64,000 bases of DNA from Tetradesmus obliquus. Its lineage: Eukaryota > Chlorophyta > Chlorophyceae > Sphaeropleales > Scenedesmaceae. The first letter of the stretch is position 1, and every line of letters starts with the position of its first letter. The stretch lies in contig CP126205.1 in NCBI GenBank assembly GCA_030272155.1, positions 2,592,501 through 2,656,500 on the forward strand. Reading direction: 5' to 3'. Made by a program: the position numbers and the translations under genes. The notes under the pieces are model-generated. The model did no database searches, was not told the origin of the DNA, and worked only from the letters and a program-made list of their open reading frames with translations. This document shows positions 33,893 through 46,504 of this stretch, one piece after another.

Positions 33893-33975
33893 ATGCCGTC
33901 CTAGGCTGCTGCAATCACACTTAAAGACCTATGCAATGTGTGCAGCAGCGCCGCCACCGCCGAAACCAGTCTGGA

Positions 33976-36112
33976 TCAAGCCCCGCTACGGAAGGCACAC
34001 AGTGCTGCAGCCGCCGCAAGCATCTTTTGCAGTGCCACACACCCCTCAGCCGCCGCAAGCATCTGTCGCACTGCCACACACCCCTCCACCGACACATGCT
34101 GCACTCGACATCTAGACCAGTCAGGCAGCTGCTGCAGGCTGCTGCAATTCTCCAGCTCCAAAGTTTTCAAACTGGTTGGCAGCTCTGGCAGCTGCCTGAG
34201 CGCCGTGCAGTCTGTGACGCGCAGATGCTTCAGCTCTGGTGGCAGCTGCGCGGGCAGCTGCTGCAGGGCGCTGCATCCAGTGCAGCTCAGGGATGTGAGG
34301 CTGGCAGGCAGCTGCCCCGGCAGCTGCTGCAGCTGCTCACAGCCCTCCAGGTCCAGGAAACGGCAGCTTGGCAGCGCTGGCAGCTGCTGCATGGGTGTCC
34401 TTTTGGCCCACAGCTCCTCAAGGCGTGGCAGCGGGCCAGGCAGCTCAGTCACGCTTGTGTCATCAATATCTAGCTGCCTCAGAATTTGTGAGGGCAGCTG
34501 AGGCAGCCTGGTCAGGCGTGTGAGGCCATATGCGTGCAGCACTTGAAGGCTGCCTGGCATGTCTGGCAGCTGCCTCAGCCGCGAGCAGCCGCTGCAGTCC
34601 AGCTCAGTGATGCCTGTGTGTGCCAGCTGCGGCAGCTTGCGCAGTGTTGCGCATTTTGAGCAGTCCAGGTGGCTCAGTGACTTCGGCAGCGCTGGCAGCT
34701 GCGAGGCATGCGGCAGCGAAAGTGAAGTGCAGCAGTCAGTAAGTTAGTCAAGTGCATGCCGGTCAGCTTTCGGCAAGAGGGGCCAGCGCAGGGGTACCAA
34801 ATAGTGAGTTGCAATCTTGCTAGATGTGTCAGGGGAACCAAAGTGTCCATGTTACGTGCTACTCAATCCTGAACCCGTGATGATTATGTTGCCATGACAT
34901 CACCCCACAACATGCATGGCTTCTTGTGTAGATATGTTGCCATGACATCACCCCACAACATGCATGGCTTCTTGTGGTCACTATGAGGTCCAGCTGATGT
35001 GATGGCAGTGGCTGCAGCACAGGCATGCCAGAATGCAGGTTGCCAGAGCTGTTGTGTTTGAACGCTGGCCAATGACAGGAAAGAGCTGTCTTGCTGTAAC
35101 TGCACTGACCAAGCTCTTCAGGATACATGCATCACAATCATACGTGGGTGCTGTCCGCTTGTGCATACCAGTGTCAGGGAGGAGCACGAGTATGTATTCA
35201 GGCGCTTCAATTCCTTAGGCAGCGCCGGCACCTCCTGCAAGCCGTGGCAGCGGTCCACCTCCAGCGCAATCAAGCTTGGCGGCAGCTTGGGGAGCTCCTT
35301 GAGCTCAGGGCACTTGCTGCAGCTGAGCGCTGCCTCAGCACTCGTGCTGAATCTGCGAGGCACTGGCAGCACTCTCAGTGCAGGGCAGCCTGCAAAGCTC
35401 AGCTGCCGCAGGGAAGGCGGCAGCGCTGGCAGGGCCTGCAGCTTGCTGCAGCCTTTCAGGTGCAGCTGCTGCAGCTGTGGCGGCAGGGGCGGCAGCACTG
35501 CAATGTGCTTGCTGCTGATGCGCAGGTAGGTCAGGTTCCTGCGGAAGAGGAGTCGGGGCACAAGAAATTGACAAAACATCAGCACAAGCTTGTGCTGCTC
35601 AAGCAGCAGCTGCTGTGGCCAGATGATGCATACCAACAGCACTCGGGCGGTGGCATTGCTGGCACACCAGTGCGATGTGTACCACAGTATGTTCTGCACA
35701 CCACAGATATTTGATTAAGCTGTCAGCAGCAATGGAGCAGGGCATCATTAGTTAACTTAAATGGTACAACCACGCACCACTGCAGCTGCCACCCTGACTG
35801 GTTTATCATCAGTTTGCTCAGGCAGAAGCCGCCAGCTGCCGCTGCTGCTCACCTGCCCTCCTTCAAAACGTCCTGCAGCGTCTCTCGCGGCAACTTGAAG
35901 CTGATTTTGAGGCGGAGCTTCTGCATGGATGCCATGTGTTTGTGCAGCCAGGCGGTAGCAGTGGCCGACCCGGCCAACTCGAAGTCGACACTGTGGTCGC
36001 GCCAGGACAGCCGCATATTTTGCAGCTCCAAGCAGGTGCAGCTTAGCAAGCACGTGTCTCCAGGCGTCAGGCGAGGCAGGCACAGCTGCACGATCTCCTG
36101 AAGCTTGTCCAT
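33976..36112 (-). CDS. F-box-like/leucine-rich repeat protein, paralogue C (intact)
   Basis: Exons 35853-36112, 35169-35538 and 33976-34698 give 450 aa without interruption. The head (LQEIVQLCLPRLTPGDTC, then CTCLELQNMRLSWRD) has F-box-like spacing. Then follow about 14 short LRRs of the LPxLPxxLxxLxxxxCxxL type, for example QLPPELKHLRVTDCTALR. Such repeats form a curved binding surface; if the head is a true F-box, the protein would recruit targets to an SCF ubiquitin ligase (inference). The C-terminal region contains a short internal duplication (EGCVA.xQ.MLAAA, twice). It is the reference copy of the three-member family here and the only one with an open frame. Confidence 0.75.
34886..34980. 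repeat. 48-bp direct repeat
   Basis: Two copies of a 48-base unit (ATGTTGCCATGACATCACCC...) stand in tandem in intron 2 of LRR gene C, the first at 34886 and the second at 34934. They are nearly identical. Confidence 0.75.
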
Positions 36113-37278
36113 GCTGTCTTTGGCAGGCGTGCGTGGAGTTGTACGTGTTATTGACGTTGAAACAGGTTGTTTGGTGCCTGGTCGAGAGGTCTAGAGGCCG
36201 CTAAATCGCCAGATCTGACCTCTTGCAACACAACAGTTAGATTCTCGAACGCCCGTGGAACCATTGAGCTGTGTAGCATTGCCTGGTTCTGCTTTTACAC
36301 GGCTCGTACGAGCAGTGATCGTCGCTTGAAAACCCACACTAACCAGAGAGTGTGCAAGCTGGCGTTGCGTGGGTGTTTTGCCTACTCCGCGCGCTGTGTG
36401 GCGCGCACGAGCGTGCGGGTCACATAACCACATCTGCACGCCTTCAGCCAGCTCAACACTTTCAACCAACAAAAGCAAGAACGGTTGTGTCACGCGGACC
36501 ACCGGTATCCGTTGCACTTGCCAGCCTGCCAGCCTACCCACATCCACTTGCCAGCCTGCAGTGGCAGACGCCATACACCCACGCAGAAAGGCATTTGTGT
36601 AAGGAGTTTCAGCGTGCATGCAGGTCTGACATTACAAGCAAGGCATTTGCCCGCTCTCCAGGCTCCCTATCCGAGCGGCCCTCCTTGCCGTGCATTTTTC
36701 AGCCTGCAAGGCTCCTTATCCAGATAACTTGAATCCAAGCGGCCCTCCTTGCCGTGCATATCGCTAGCCTGCGCTGCTGTGCCTCATGCTGCAACAACAT
36801 CAAACCAGAATAAAGCCACCTCTGTTTGCAGGTTTCTTCTTATGGCTGGCAACCCTGATGGTCAATCAGCTTTGCCTGCTTTGACTGACATCAGGCCATG
36901 CCGCTGCCATATTGACAGGCCACCTCGACGTCCACGCGGCCCTGCAACCCTACTGGTCATCCAGACTTCGAACAATCATGCGACGCGTCTGACCAGATCA
37001 TGTTACAAGTTGCAATTTACAAGTTCTACAGCATCCCCAGATCATGCCATGCCACTGTGTACCAAGAGCAAATGCGTGGGTCCCGCAGCACCTGGTAGGC
37101 AGCTCAGTGACGGCTCCTGTTCTGCCGTACACCTATCGTCTTGTCAATATCCTTATGAATGAGATGATGCCATGCCGCTGTCATAGTAAGAGCAATACTG
37201 CAGCACTTGGTAGGCTTCAGTTGCGCCCTGGCTGTCCTGCAACCCTATTCGTCAGTTTATGCCACGCGTTTGATCAAA
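36113..37278. other. Intergenic stretch
   Basis: 36113-36470 is the LRR C promoter, similar to that of LRR B. GCGGCCCTCC TTGCCGTGCA occurs twice (about 36,675 and 36,740). 37040-37220 holds decayed copies of the last exon of the J-domain gene. No further exon seen. Confidence 0.45.
37040..37220 (-). repeat. Decayed echoes of the J-domain terminal exon beyond the stop
   Basis: About 37043-37105 and 37165-37220 repeat the end of exon 37279-37396 (YQVLRDPRR and the SGMA end) with several mutations. A shorter trace lies near 36,895. Confidence 0.6.
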
Positions 37279-39395
37279 TCACGCCATGCCACTGTCGTAC
37301 TGCGAGCGGCGCCGTGGGTCGCGCAGCACCTGGTAGGCCTCAGTGATGTGCTGGAAGCGCCTCGTGGCAGCCGCCTTGTCCTCTGCGCTGCTGTACCTGC
37401 GGCATACAGCACGGTGTGACACCAAGTGTTGCGGTAATAGCAGCAGACAGTGCAAATGGTGATGTGCTGGAAGCGCCTCGTGGCAGCAGCTTTGTCCTCT
37501 GCACTGCTGTACCGGCAGGGTGTAGCACAGCGTGACATGGTGTGTTACGTTTAAATAAACGGACAGTGCAAACGGTGGTGTGCTGGGGCGCTTTGTGGCG
37601 GCCGCCTTGTCCCTCAGCGCTGCTGTACCTGCAGCAGGCGGCACAGCGTGACACGGTGTGTTACGTTTAAATTAGCGGACAGTGTACACGGTGATGTGCT
37701 GGAAGCGCCTCGTAGCAGCGGCCTTGTCCTCAGCGCTGCTGTACCTGCAGCATAGAACACGCCGGGTTATTTGATTACTCAGTGTTGGCTTGTGTGTTCA
37801 GCACGCTCCAGAGGTTGATGTGCTGGAAGCGCTTCGAGCCAGCCGCCTTGCCGTCTGTGCTGCTGTACCTGCAGCATGTGGTATGGTGTTTGTGAACCCA
37901 GGCGGTCACAGTGTCAGGACAGCCGAAAGGGTGATGTGCTGGAAGCGCTTCATGGCGGGCGCCTTGTCCTCGGCGCTCCTGTACCTACAGCAGCCGGCAA
38001 TTGCAAGGTGTGTCGAGTGACAAGTTGATGACAGTTTGAACAGCGCCAGTGCTGCTGCAGGGTGACATCTGAGCTGGTAGAGCGAAAGATCGCGCGCCAA
38101 CAGGGCACGTGCTGTATTTGCTCTTGCTCAGCTGCTGCAGCTCACAGATATGCTACAGCAGCAGCAGCAGCAACCGCACCTGTCAGGGTGGTGCTGCAGC
38201 GCCAGGCCCCTGAAAGCAGCCTGAACCTCGCCAGTTGTACTGCCCGGCTCTACCCCCAGGGTTTTGTAGTAGCCCTTAGGGTCCCTGGAAGACCTAAACC
38301 CTGAGGCGGATCCCGAGCGCTCGTAACGGGCCTGCTGGCGGTGAGCCTTGTACTGCTGCTCCCATTCGGCTCCGCGGGAGCTGCCGCGCTGCTGCTGCTG
38401 CTGGTCGGCGCCCTGCTGCTGTTGCTGCTGGCGCGCATACCTGCAGGTGATCGGTGTTAACACACGTGCAGCACAGCAGTGAGATCTGTTGAAGCCACAC
38501 ACTACAGTAGGTGAACACAAGCACAACATTGGGATTCACAACGCTTACCAAACACATCACCTGTGTAAGCAATGCAAGGCAAGCAGAACTAGCACAATCA
38601 AAAAGACATGCATGTGCATCAGAAAATACCACGAGCATGGTGATTATGTAAATGCTGCTGATGCTGTACGTGAACATCGGCAACACACTACTTCCCAAAT
38701 ATCCACACTCACATGCGCTCAAACCAGCTGAAGGGGTCCTTCCACATGTCCTGGAAGTCTGCAAAGGGGTCCGCCCCGCCCCACGGCTTGTGCGCCTGCC
38801 AGTAGCTGCTGCGCTGCTCCGCGTGCTGCTGCTGCGCCTCGTAGCGGTCGAAGGAGTGCACAAACGCTGCATTCCAGTCCGCCTCACAGTAGTCTGTAGA
38901 GGCAACAGCAGCAGCGACAGCAGCAGCAGCAGTCAAAGGAGTGCACAAGGGCCACATTCTCATCTGCCTTCACTGTAGTATGCAGCAGCAACAGTGGCAG
39001 CAGCAACAATGGTCAAACAAGTGCATATGTACGCTCCTCTGCATGCTGCTGCTGCGCCTCGTAGCGGTCAAAGGAGTGCATGAAGGCCGCGTTCCAGTCA
39101 GCCTCACAGTAGTCTGCAGCAGAAGCAGCAGCAGCAGAAGTGCATGATGCCCCCGTGTAGCCTGAAAGTACAATTGCAGTCCTCAAGCTCCAAAAATTGT
39201 GTCGGTGCTGGGTATTCTCCGGCAGGTCCAGCCTAACGGCCATGTAATTTAAGCTGGTGCTCGAGGCAAGTTCAGTCGTCGAACACTTGGTTTGCACCCG
39301 TCGCAATGCCCCTCACTGTGCTGCTCACGTTGTGCAGGAGCTCGGCTACCACACACAGCAACACATTTGACCACACGCATTCGCCACCATAATCT

Positions 39396-39457
<62 letters not shown>

Positions 39458-41505
39458 GCCAGCGGCAGCAGCCGCTGCCGGCGCAGCAGTGCAGGGCACT
39501 CACCGCCGTGCTGCTCAGTGCTCCAGAACTTGTGTCGGTGCCGCGTCCTATCCAGCACGTCCAGCCACATGGTACGCAGCAGCGCACCAGGCCAGTGCAT
39601 GTGGCAGGTGATTGCTAATTGATAAGAGTGTGCTTGTTGCACTCACCACCCTGCTCCTCAGCTTGTGCACGACTACGCTACACCACAGACACAACACTGC
39701 CTGGTTTGCACAGCCTGCTGCAGTTGCAACTCACCGCCATGCTGCTCAGTGCTCCAGAACTTGTGCCGGTGCCGCGTCCTCTCCAGCACGTCCAGCCACA
39801 TGGTGCGCAGCAGCGGCCAGAATCGGGCCACCAGCCCCGCAGCAATGAAGGGCACAGCCAGGCCTCCCCAGAACAGCAGCGGCAGCGGCGCACCAAACAG
39901 CAGGCCGATGCCTGCGCGAATTCAAGGACACATATGTAGAGGCACATAGCGACAGGCAGGCAGGAGGCAGGCAGACAATCATAAAAGTGGGCGGTCAGAC
40001 CAGCGGTGAGGTAACTAGAGCTTAGATTTCAGTATGTGCTACAGGAGTATGCCTTGCACCAGAAGCGCGTCACCAGCCCCGCAGCACTGAAGGGCACAGC
40101 CAGGCCTCCCCAGAACAGCAGCGGCAGCAGCGCACCAAACAGCAGGCCGATGCCTGCAGGTGCAAGTGCATATGCACAGCAACATGCGGATGACATGCGC
40201 AGCAGGAGGCAGACCATTAGGTTAGGCCAGCATGTGCTGGACAAATATGATGATGGTAGCATGCACTGCTGGGGCACATTGCAGGTGGTGCGTCACAGTG
40301 AGGGGGACGCATGCTCTGCCTCAAATCTACCCGAAAAGCTCTGAAGGGTACACGGTGTCTTGCTATAAGTCTTGCGTCTCAGCTGCAACTGACACAGCGG
40401 TAAGATCACAAAAAGATCCAGGACAACACAGCAGTCGCACAAGGCGGTCCCCACTCACTGGTTGTCGCTGCTGCTGCCACAGTGGCAATCTTTGTGTCGT
40501 CCATCACATGCACACCAGACACCGCCAGGTTGACTGCCGACACAAACGTGCGCACCTGCAAGTCAATTGCGTTTGGACAGAGCAGCAGCAGCATTCTATG
40601 AGGTGATCGGCAGCAACAGACACTGCCAGGTTGACTGCCGACACAAACTTGTGCACCTGGACACGGCAGCAGAAGCAACAGCAGCAACAGCAGCAGCAGC
40701 AGGGGTCGGCCGGGAACAGCATCAACGGGGGTGCGGCATGTCACTCGTTGCCAGCGTCGTCACAGATGCAAAAAGCTGGTGAGTGGGCCAACCAAGTAGT
40801 GTTGCAGGCTGCAACAGACAACTACAGCACCCGCAAGCGCCGCACGCGGGACGCCACATGCCGCACATGCAACAAAGTTTTGGGAATGTTACGTCCCCTT
40901 AGCCCGGCCCACCTTGGTGCCGCCGTGCCACAAGCTGCAAAGAACTACCATCACAGCACCTGCAAGCGTCGCACCAGCACGCACCACACCCAGCAGAATA
41001 CAAGCCCTCAAAACTCAAACACCACCCACCTTGGTGCCGCCGCGCCACCAGCTGAAGACATATGCCGGCACATACACAGGCATCACGTCCAGCCCGCCCC
41101 TGCCTGCTGCTGCTGCTGCTGCTGCAGCACACGCAGCAGCGCCCCACAAACCTTGAAAACCTCAAACCCCACCCACCTTGGTGCCGCCATGCCACCAGCT
41201 GAAGACATATGCTGGCACATACACAGGCATCACACGTCCAGCCCGCCCCTGCCTGCTGCTGCTGCTGCTGCTGCTGGGGCCCCAGCCACCGGGGGCTGTG
41301 CCGGTGCTGGCGTGCCAGGTGCACAAATCCGGTGAAATTCCACGCTGCCATGTACAAACGATGCACTTACAATGAACCCCCCACATTCACTAGAACCTTG
41401 GAACCAAACCCCAAAACCTAAACCTCACCCACCTTGGTGACGCCGTGCCACCAGCTGAAGACATACGCCGGCACATACACACGCATCACGTCCAGCCCGC
41501 CCCTG

Positions 41506-41558
<53 letters not shown>

Positions 41559-44500
41559 ACACGCAGCAGCGCCCCGCGAACCCCAAAACTCCAAAACCCG
41601 CCCACCTTGGTGCCGCCATGCCACCAGCTGAAGACATATGCCGGTACATACACAGGCATCACATCCAAGCCGCCCCTACCCGCTGCTGCTACTGCAGCGC
41701 CGCTGGGGCCCCTGCCCCCTGGGGCTGTGCCGGTGCCGCCGTGCCAGGTGGTAAAAACTGGTAGAACTGCACACTGCCATGTACAAATGATGCACCTAAG
41801 ACACGCCCCACATGCAACAGAAATTCCAGAACAGAACCCCCAAAACCTAAACTCCCACCAACCTTGGTGCCACCGTGCCACCAGCTGAAGACGTACGCCG
41901 GCACATACACAGGCATCACGTCCAAGCCTCCCCTGCCTGCTGCTGCTGCTGCAGCGCCGCTGGGTCCCCAGCCGCCGGGCGCTGTGCCGGTGCTGCCGTG
42001 CCAGGTGCACTGCATGTCAACAAAGCGCACTTGGCTGGCCCCGAGCAACTTGCCGATTTCTTCTTCAGCCCTGCGGCGCTCTTTGGACTCTATCGTGGCC
42101 ATCAGCAGCCTGCAAAGAAAGATTTCAAGTCAAATAACACATGTTTACAACAATTGATGAAGCGATGCACTTGGCTGGCGCTTGGCAGCTTGCCGATTTC
42201 CTCCTCAGGTCTGTGGCGCTCCTTTGACTCGACGGTGGCCATCAGCAGCCTGCAGAGGAAAGTTGATGAAAATTACACATGTTGCAACAATTGACATGAC
42301 AAATTGCTGTGCTGGCGCCGAGCAGCTTCCACTTTCTTCTTCGGCCCTGCGGCGCTCCTTTGACTCTATGGTAGTCAACAGCAGCCTGCGGAGGAAAGTC
42401 AATCAAAATGACATGCGCTATAACACCTGGCAGAACAAGCGCGCTGCAACTGCTGCAGGCTGGCACACAGGCAGGCAAGCCTACCTGCGCGCCCGCACCG
42501 GCTCCAGTGTGAAGGGCCCCACCAAAATAGGCAGCAGCAGAAACTGCTGTACAACAGGTTAGCAGGCAGGCAGGCAAGCCTGCCTGCGTGCGCGCACCGG
42601 CTCCAAAGTGAACAACTGACACATTGCAACCACCTATTATAGCAGCTGACACGAAACCTCCTGCAGGCTCAAGTACAATGGCACACCTGCGTGCGCGCAC
42701 CGGCTCCAGCGTGAAAGATTGACAAACTGGCACCCTTTGCTATAGTATCTGCTACAGTATCCGACACACACACAAAAACGTTTGCAGGCTTGCAGGCAGG
42801 CAGGCAAGTATACCTGCGTGCGCGCACTGGCTCCAGAGTGAATGGCCCCACCAAAGTATGCAGCAGCAGATACTGCTGTACAACAGGTTAGCAGGCAGGC
42901 AGGCAAGCCTACCTGCGTGCGCGCACCGACTCGAGAGTGAACGACTGCCACATTGCAACCACCTGCTGTAGCAGCTGACACAAAACTGCTGCAGGCTTGA
43001 TTACTATGGCACACCTGCGTGCGCGCACCGGCTCCAGAGTGAACGGCCCCACCAAAATAGGCAGCAGCAGCAACTGTTGTACAACAGGTCAGCAGGCAGG
43101 CAGACAGCTCACCTGTGCGCGCACTGGCTCCAGAGTGAACAACTGACACATCACAACCACCTGCTACAGCAGCAGACACGCATTCTGCTGCAGGCTCATA
43201 TACAATGACACACCTGCGTGCGCGCACCGGCTCCAGTGTGAATGGCCTCACCAAAATAGGCGGCAGCAGAAACTGCTATAAAACGGGTTAGCAGGCAGGC
43301 AGGCAAGCCTGCCTGCATGCACGCACTGGCTCCAGCGTGAACGAATGACACATTGCAACCACCTGCTATAGTAGCTTGGCATACCCGACATACAAAACAT
43401 TTGCAGGCTTGCAGCCAGGCACGCAAGCATACCTGCGTGCGCGCACCGGCTCCAGAGTGAATGGCCCCACCCTCCTGGCACCCAGCCCTGACTCGGCACT
43501 GGACTGCAGGCGGCAGTGCGTGCAGCGCAGCCATGTGGTTTTGGTACGCAGTCGCAAAGCAGAGAAATACAGCATTACATCAGCAGCAATAGCAGGTTGA
43601 GTGTCAAGTCAGCAGGTTCACGACAGCACATATGACATTGTCTTTGCAGCTACTGGATCTCCTAGAGACACGGACCGCAACGCAGCTTCTGGGATGAATG
43701 CAGCCATGCCACGGGCAGCTTCAGGGCAGAGCAAGTGTGCTCTGGTGGGAATTATAGACGTACAAAAATGATTGGCCGAAGAAATCACCGTGCTGACGAT
43801 TTGGCAACTCTTGCATGCACCCTTGCATGAAGGTACTGCCGTGTTCTGTGTGTTGCATTCATATCCTAGTAAACTGTTAACTGCTGTGGCAGTTTGTAAC
43901 ATAGCATAATGCAGACCCTTCACCTGCAGCATGTCTCGTGTGATGGGCTGTGCCAGCTTCACGCACTCCTTGGGCGCCAGCGCCTGCACGTCACGCCTGC
44001 AGCAGCAGCGGCAGCAGCAGCAGCAGCAAGGCCAACATCAGAGCAGCGGCAACAGCAGCAGCATTGCTCACTTGTCGCATGGCTGACAGCAACACGAGCA
44101 AGTGCTGCTTGACAGTGCTAACCAGCCCAAAACTTGAATCCAGACCTCGCTCGGCACAAGCATGAGCGCATAACAACACGCGGATTGTAATTCAACGTCG
44201 TTGATCACGACCCACACCTGAAGTTCTCCCAGGTGGCGTAGACCTGCATGTTTTTAAGAACTGTGATACCTATGCTTAAAACCTGAAACCTCATCTTGCT
44301 GCGGTATCACACCTGAAGTACTTCCAGCTGGCGTAGATCTGCATGTCCTCCTCCTCCGGCTGCAGCAGCCGCTCCCACGCCAGCCGCACCTGCATGCATT
44401 TGAATAAAACATACACACATTGCATACTACAATATAACATGTGTTACATTAGTATAACATATGCAGCATGTCCTCCTCCTCAGGCTGTAGCAGCCGCTCC

Positions 44501-46353
44501 CACGCCAGCCGCACCTGCACACATTTTCACAATACAAACACACATATGTTACATCGTATACTATAATATAACTATGCAGCATGTCCTGCTCCCCAGGCTG
44601 CAGCAGCCGCTCCCACGCCAGCCGCACCTGCACAATTTTGCATGAAAAAGACACACATATTACATTGTAAAGTACATTCTAATATAACATATGCAACATG
44701 TCCTCCTCCTCAGGCTGCAGCAGCCGCTCCCACGCCAGCCGCACCTGCACAATTTTGCATGAAAAAGACACACATATGTTACATTTTATATTGCAAAATA
44801 ACATATGTAAACATGTTCTCCTCCTCCGGCTGCAGCAGCCGCTCCCACGCCAGCCGCACCTGAACACAGCTTTATGCGCAAAGGCATATGTTCTCGCTTT
44901 CACATCCACGCAGCCAGCCTGATGAAAGACGATGACTCCACAGCACGTCGCGCAACGTGTAGCAGGGTTCGCTAGCAGGAGGCAAAGCTACTGCATGGTT
45001 TGCCAACATCAAACAGGCAGCCGCTTCAAACACCCCGCAGCCAGCCGCACCTGCACGCGGCTCCACACTGTCTCCCACTGCGTTGAGGGCTTGCCAGTGC
45101 GGGCGTCAGTCCTGGCGGCGGCAGCAGCAGCAGCAGCAGCATGTGTGTTTGTTTCAGAAGAATTCGAAGGTTGGGGCTGTGCTGCTCAGCAGCCGCCACA
45201 CACGCCCACAGGTGACAAGTACAGTTCTAGGCCACCCAATGCTTGTATGTTTCCTAGCACAAAGCTATATCTGGGCAGCAGAACAGATGTACTGCTGGCA
45301 TCACCTGCAGCGTGCAGCAGAGCAGAGCTCACAATGTGAGTGTTCTTGCATCTGTCCCATTCCATTCCACGCTCCCACTCTGACCAGAGGCTGATGACTC
45401 ACACTTGTCCTCGCTACAAGGCCTAGCCCCTACAAAACCCCACCTTGCACCCCCACCATTTTAAACCCAAACATTGCCTCACCGTGTGACGAGGTGTTGG
45501 TGTCCCACCTCCGCTCCCCGCACCTCCACTGTCACGCTGCCGCTGCCCACCCAGAAAGGCAGATAGCTCTCCCTGAAAGGCTTGGCTAGCGCGGGGCGCT
45601 GCTTGGACTGGTACCAGGACCTGCGGCATGCAGCATGTTACATGACATGATACAAGACATGCTGCAGGTTTGGTTTGCCTGGTATGTCAGGTAGCTCTCA
45701 CGGAATGGCTTGGCTAGTGCGGAGCGCTGCTTGGACTGGTACCAGGACCTGCGGCATATGTGAGAGGACAGGTTATGTGACATGTTATGTAACATGTTAT
45801 GTCACTGTCCGGCATGTTTGGTACCGAATGTAGCTTCAAGGGTGTGACAGGTGTGCGGTTGTAGCAAACTTGCTACAGCGGGTATGGTCAGCAATCACAT
45901 GTGCGCAATTCACATACGGCCCTGCCCAGCGCCCGGCAAGTTTGCATGTGTGCACTTTGCGTACTGTGCATATGTGCACTTTGCATACTGTCCTGCCAAG
46001 CACCCAGCTGCAACTCTGCTTGACAAAATATCATTATACTGGCGACTTTCTTGAATCATGTTGCTACTTAGTGACGACTCACTTGGAGTGGTAGGCAGTG
46101 AAAGCAGCCACTGCGTCTGCCCTGCTTATGACGAACGGCAGAGCCCGCAGCGTCTTGTGTGCCGGACCCTGATCTGGTAGGGCGCCCTTGCTGCTTTTTG
46201 GCCTGCCAGCACTGCTGCTGCTGCTGCTGCTGCTGGATGTGGTTGTAGAGTCAGTGCTGCTGCTGCTGCTGCTGGTAGTGCTGTAGCAGTGCTGCTGCTG
46301 CATGCTGTGCAAGGCCTGTGGCTGCCAGGGCTGGTGCCAGGAGTACAGCTGGC

Positions 46354-46391
<38 letters not shown>

Positions 46392-46471
46392 GCGGGCAGT
46401 GACTGTATCCAGGGGTTTGGTGGTGTGCGTAGAGCTCCTAAGCATGAAGTGCCGTTGCTGCCATGCCACTG

Positions 46472-46504
<33 letters not shown>

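Larger units (their letters stand above)
32689..33975. other. Intergenic stretch with duplicated promoter and a minisatellite
   Basis: 32689-33050 is the promoter side of LRR B and resembles 36113-36470 upstream of LRR C. 33088-33170 is a GACGGATGACA-type minisatellite. The rest, up to the stop of LRR C, shows no recognisable exon. Confidence 0.5.

Noticed and set aside
42480..43350. Regularly spaced direct repeats resembling a CRISPR array
   Set aside because: Units are copies of an exon end with donor in a eukaryotic intron, spacers are not unique, and no cas gene exists.
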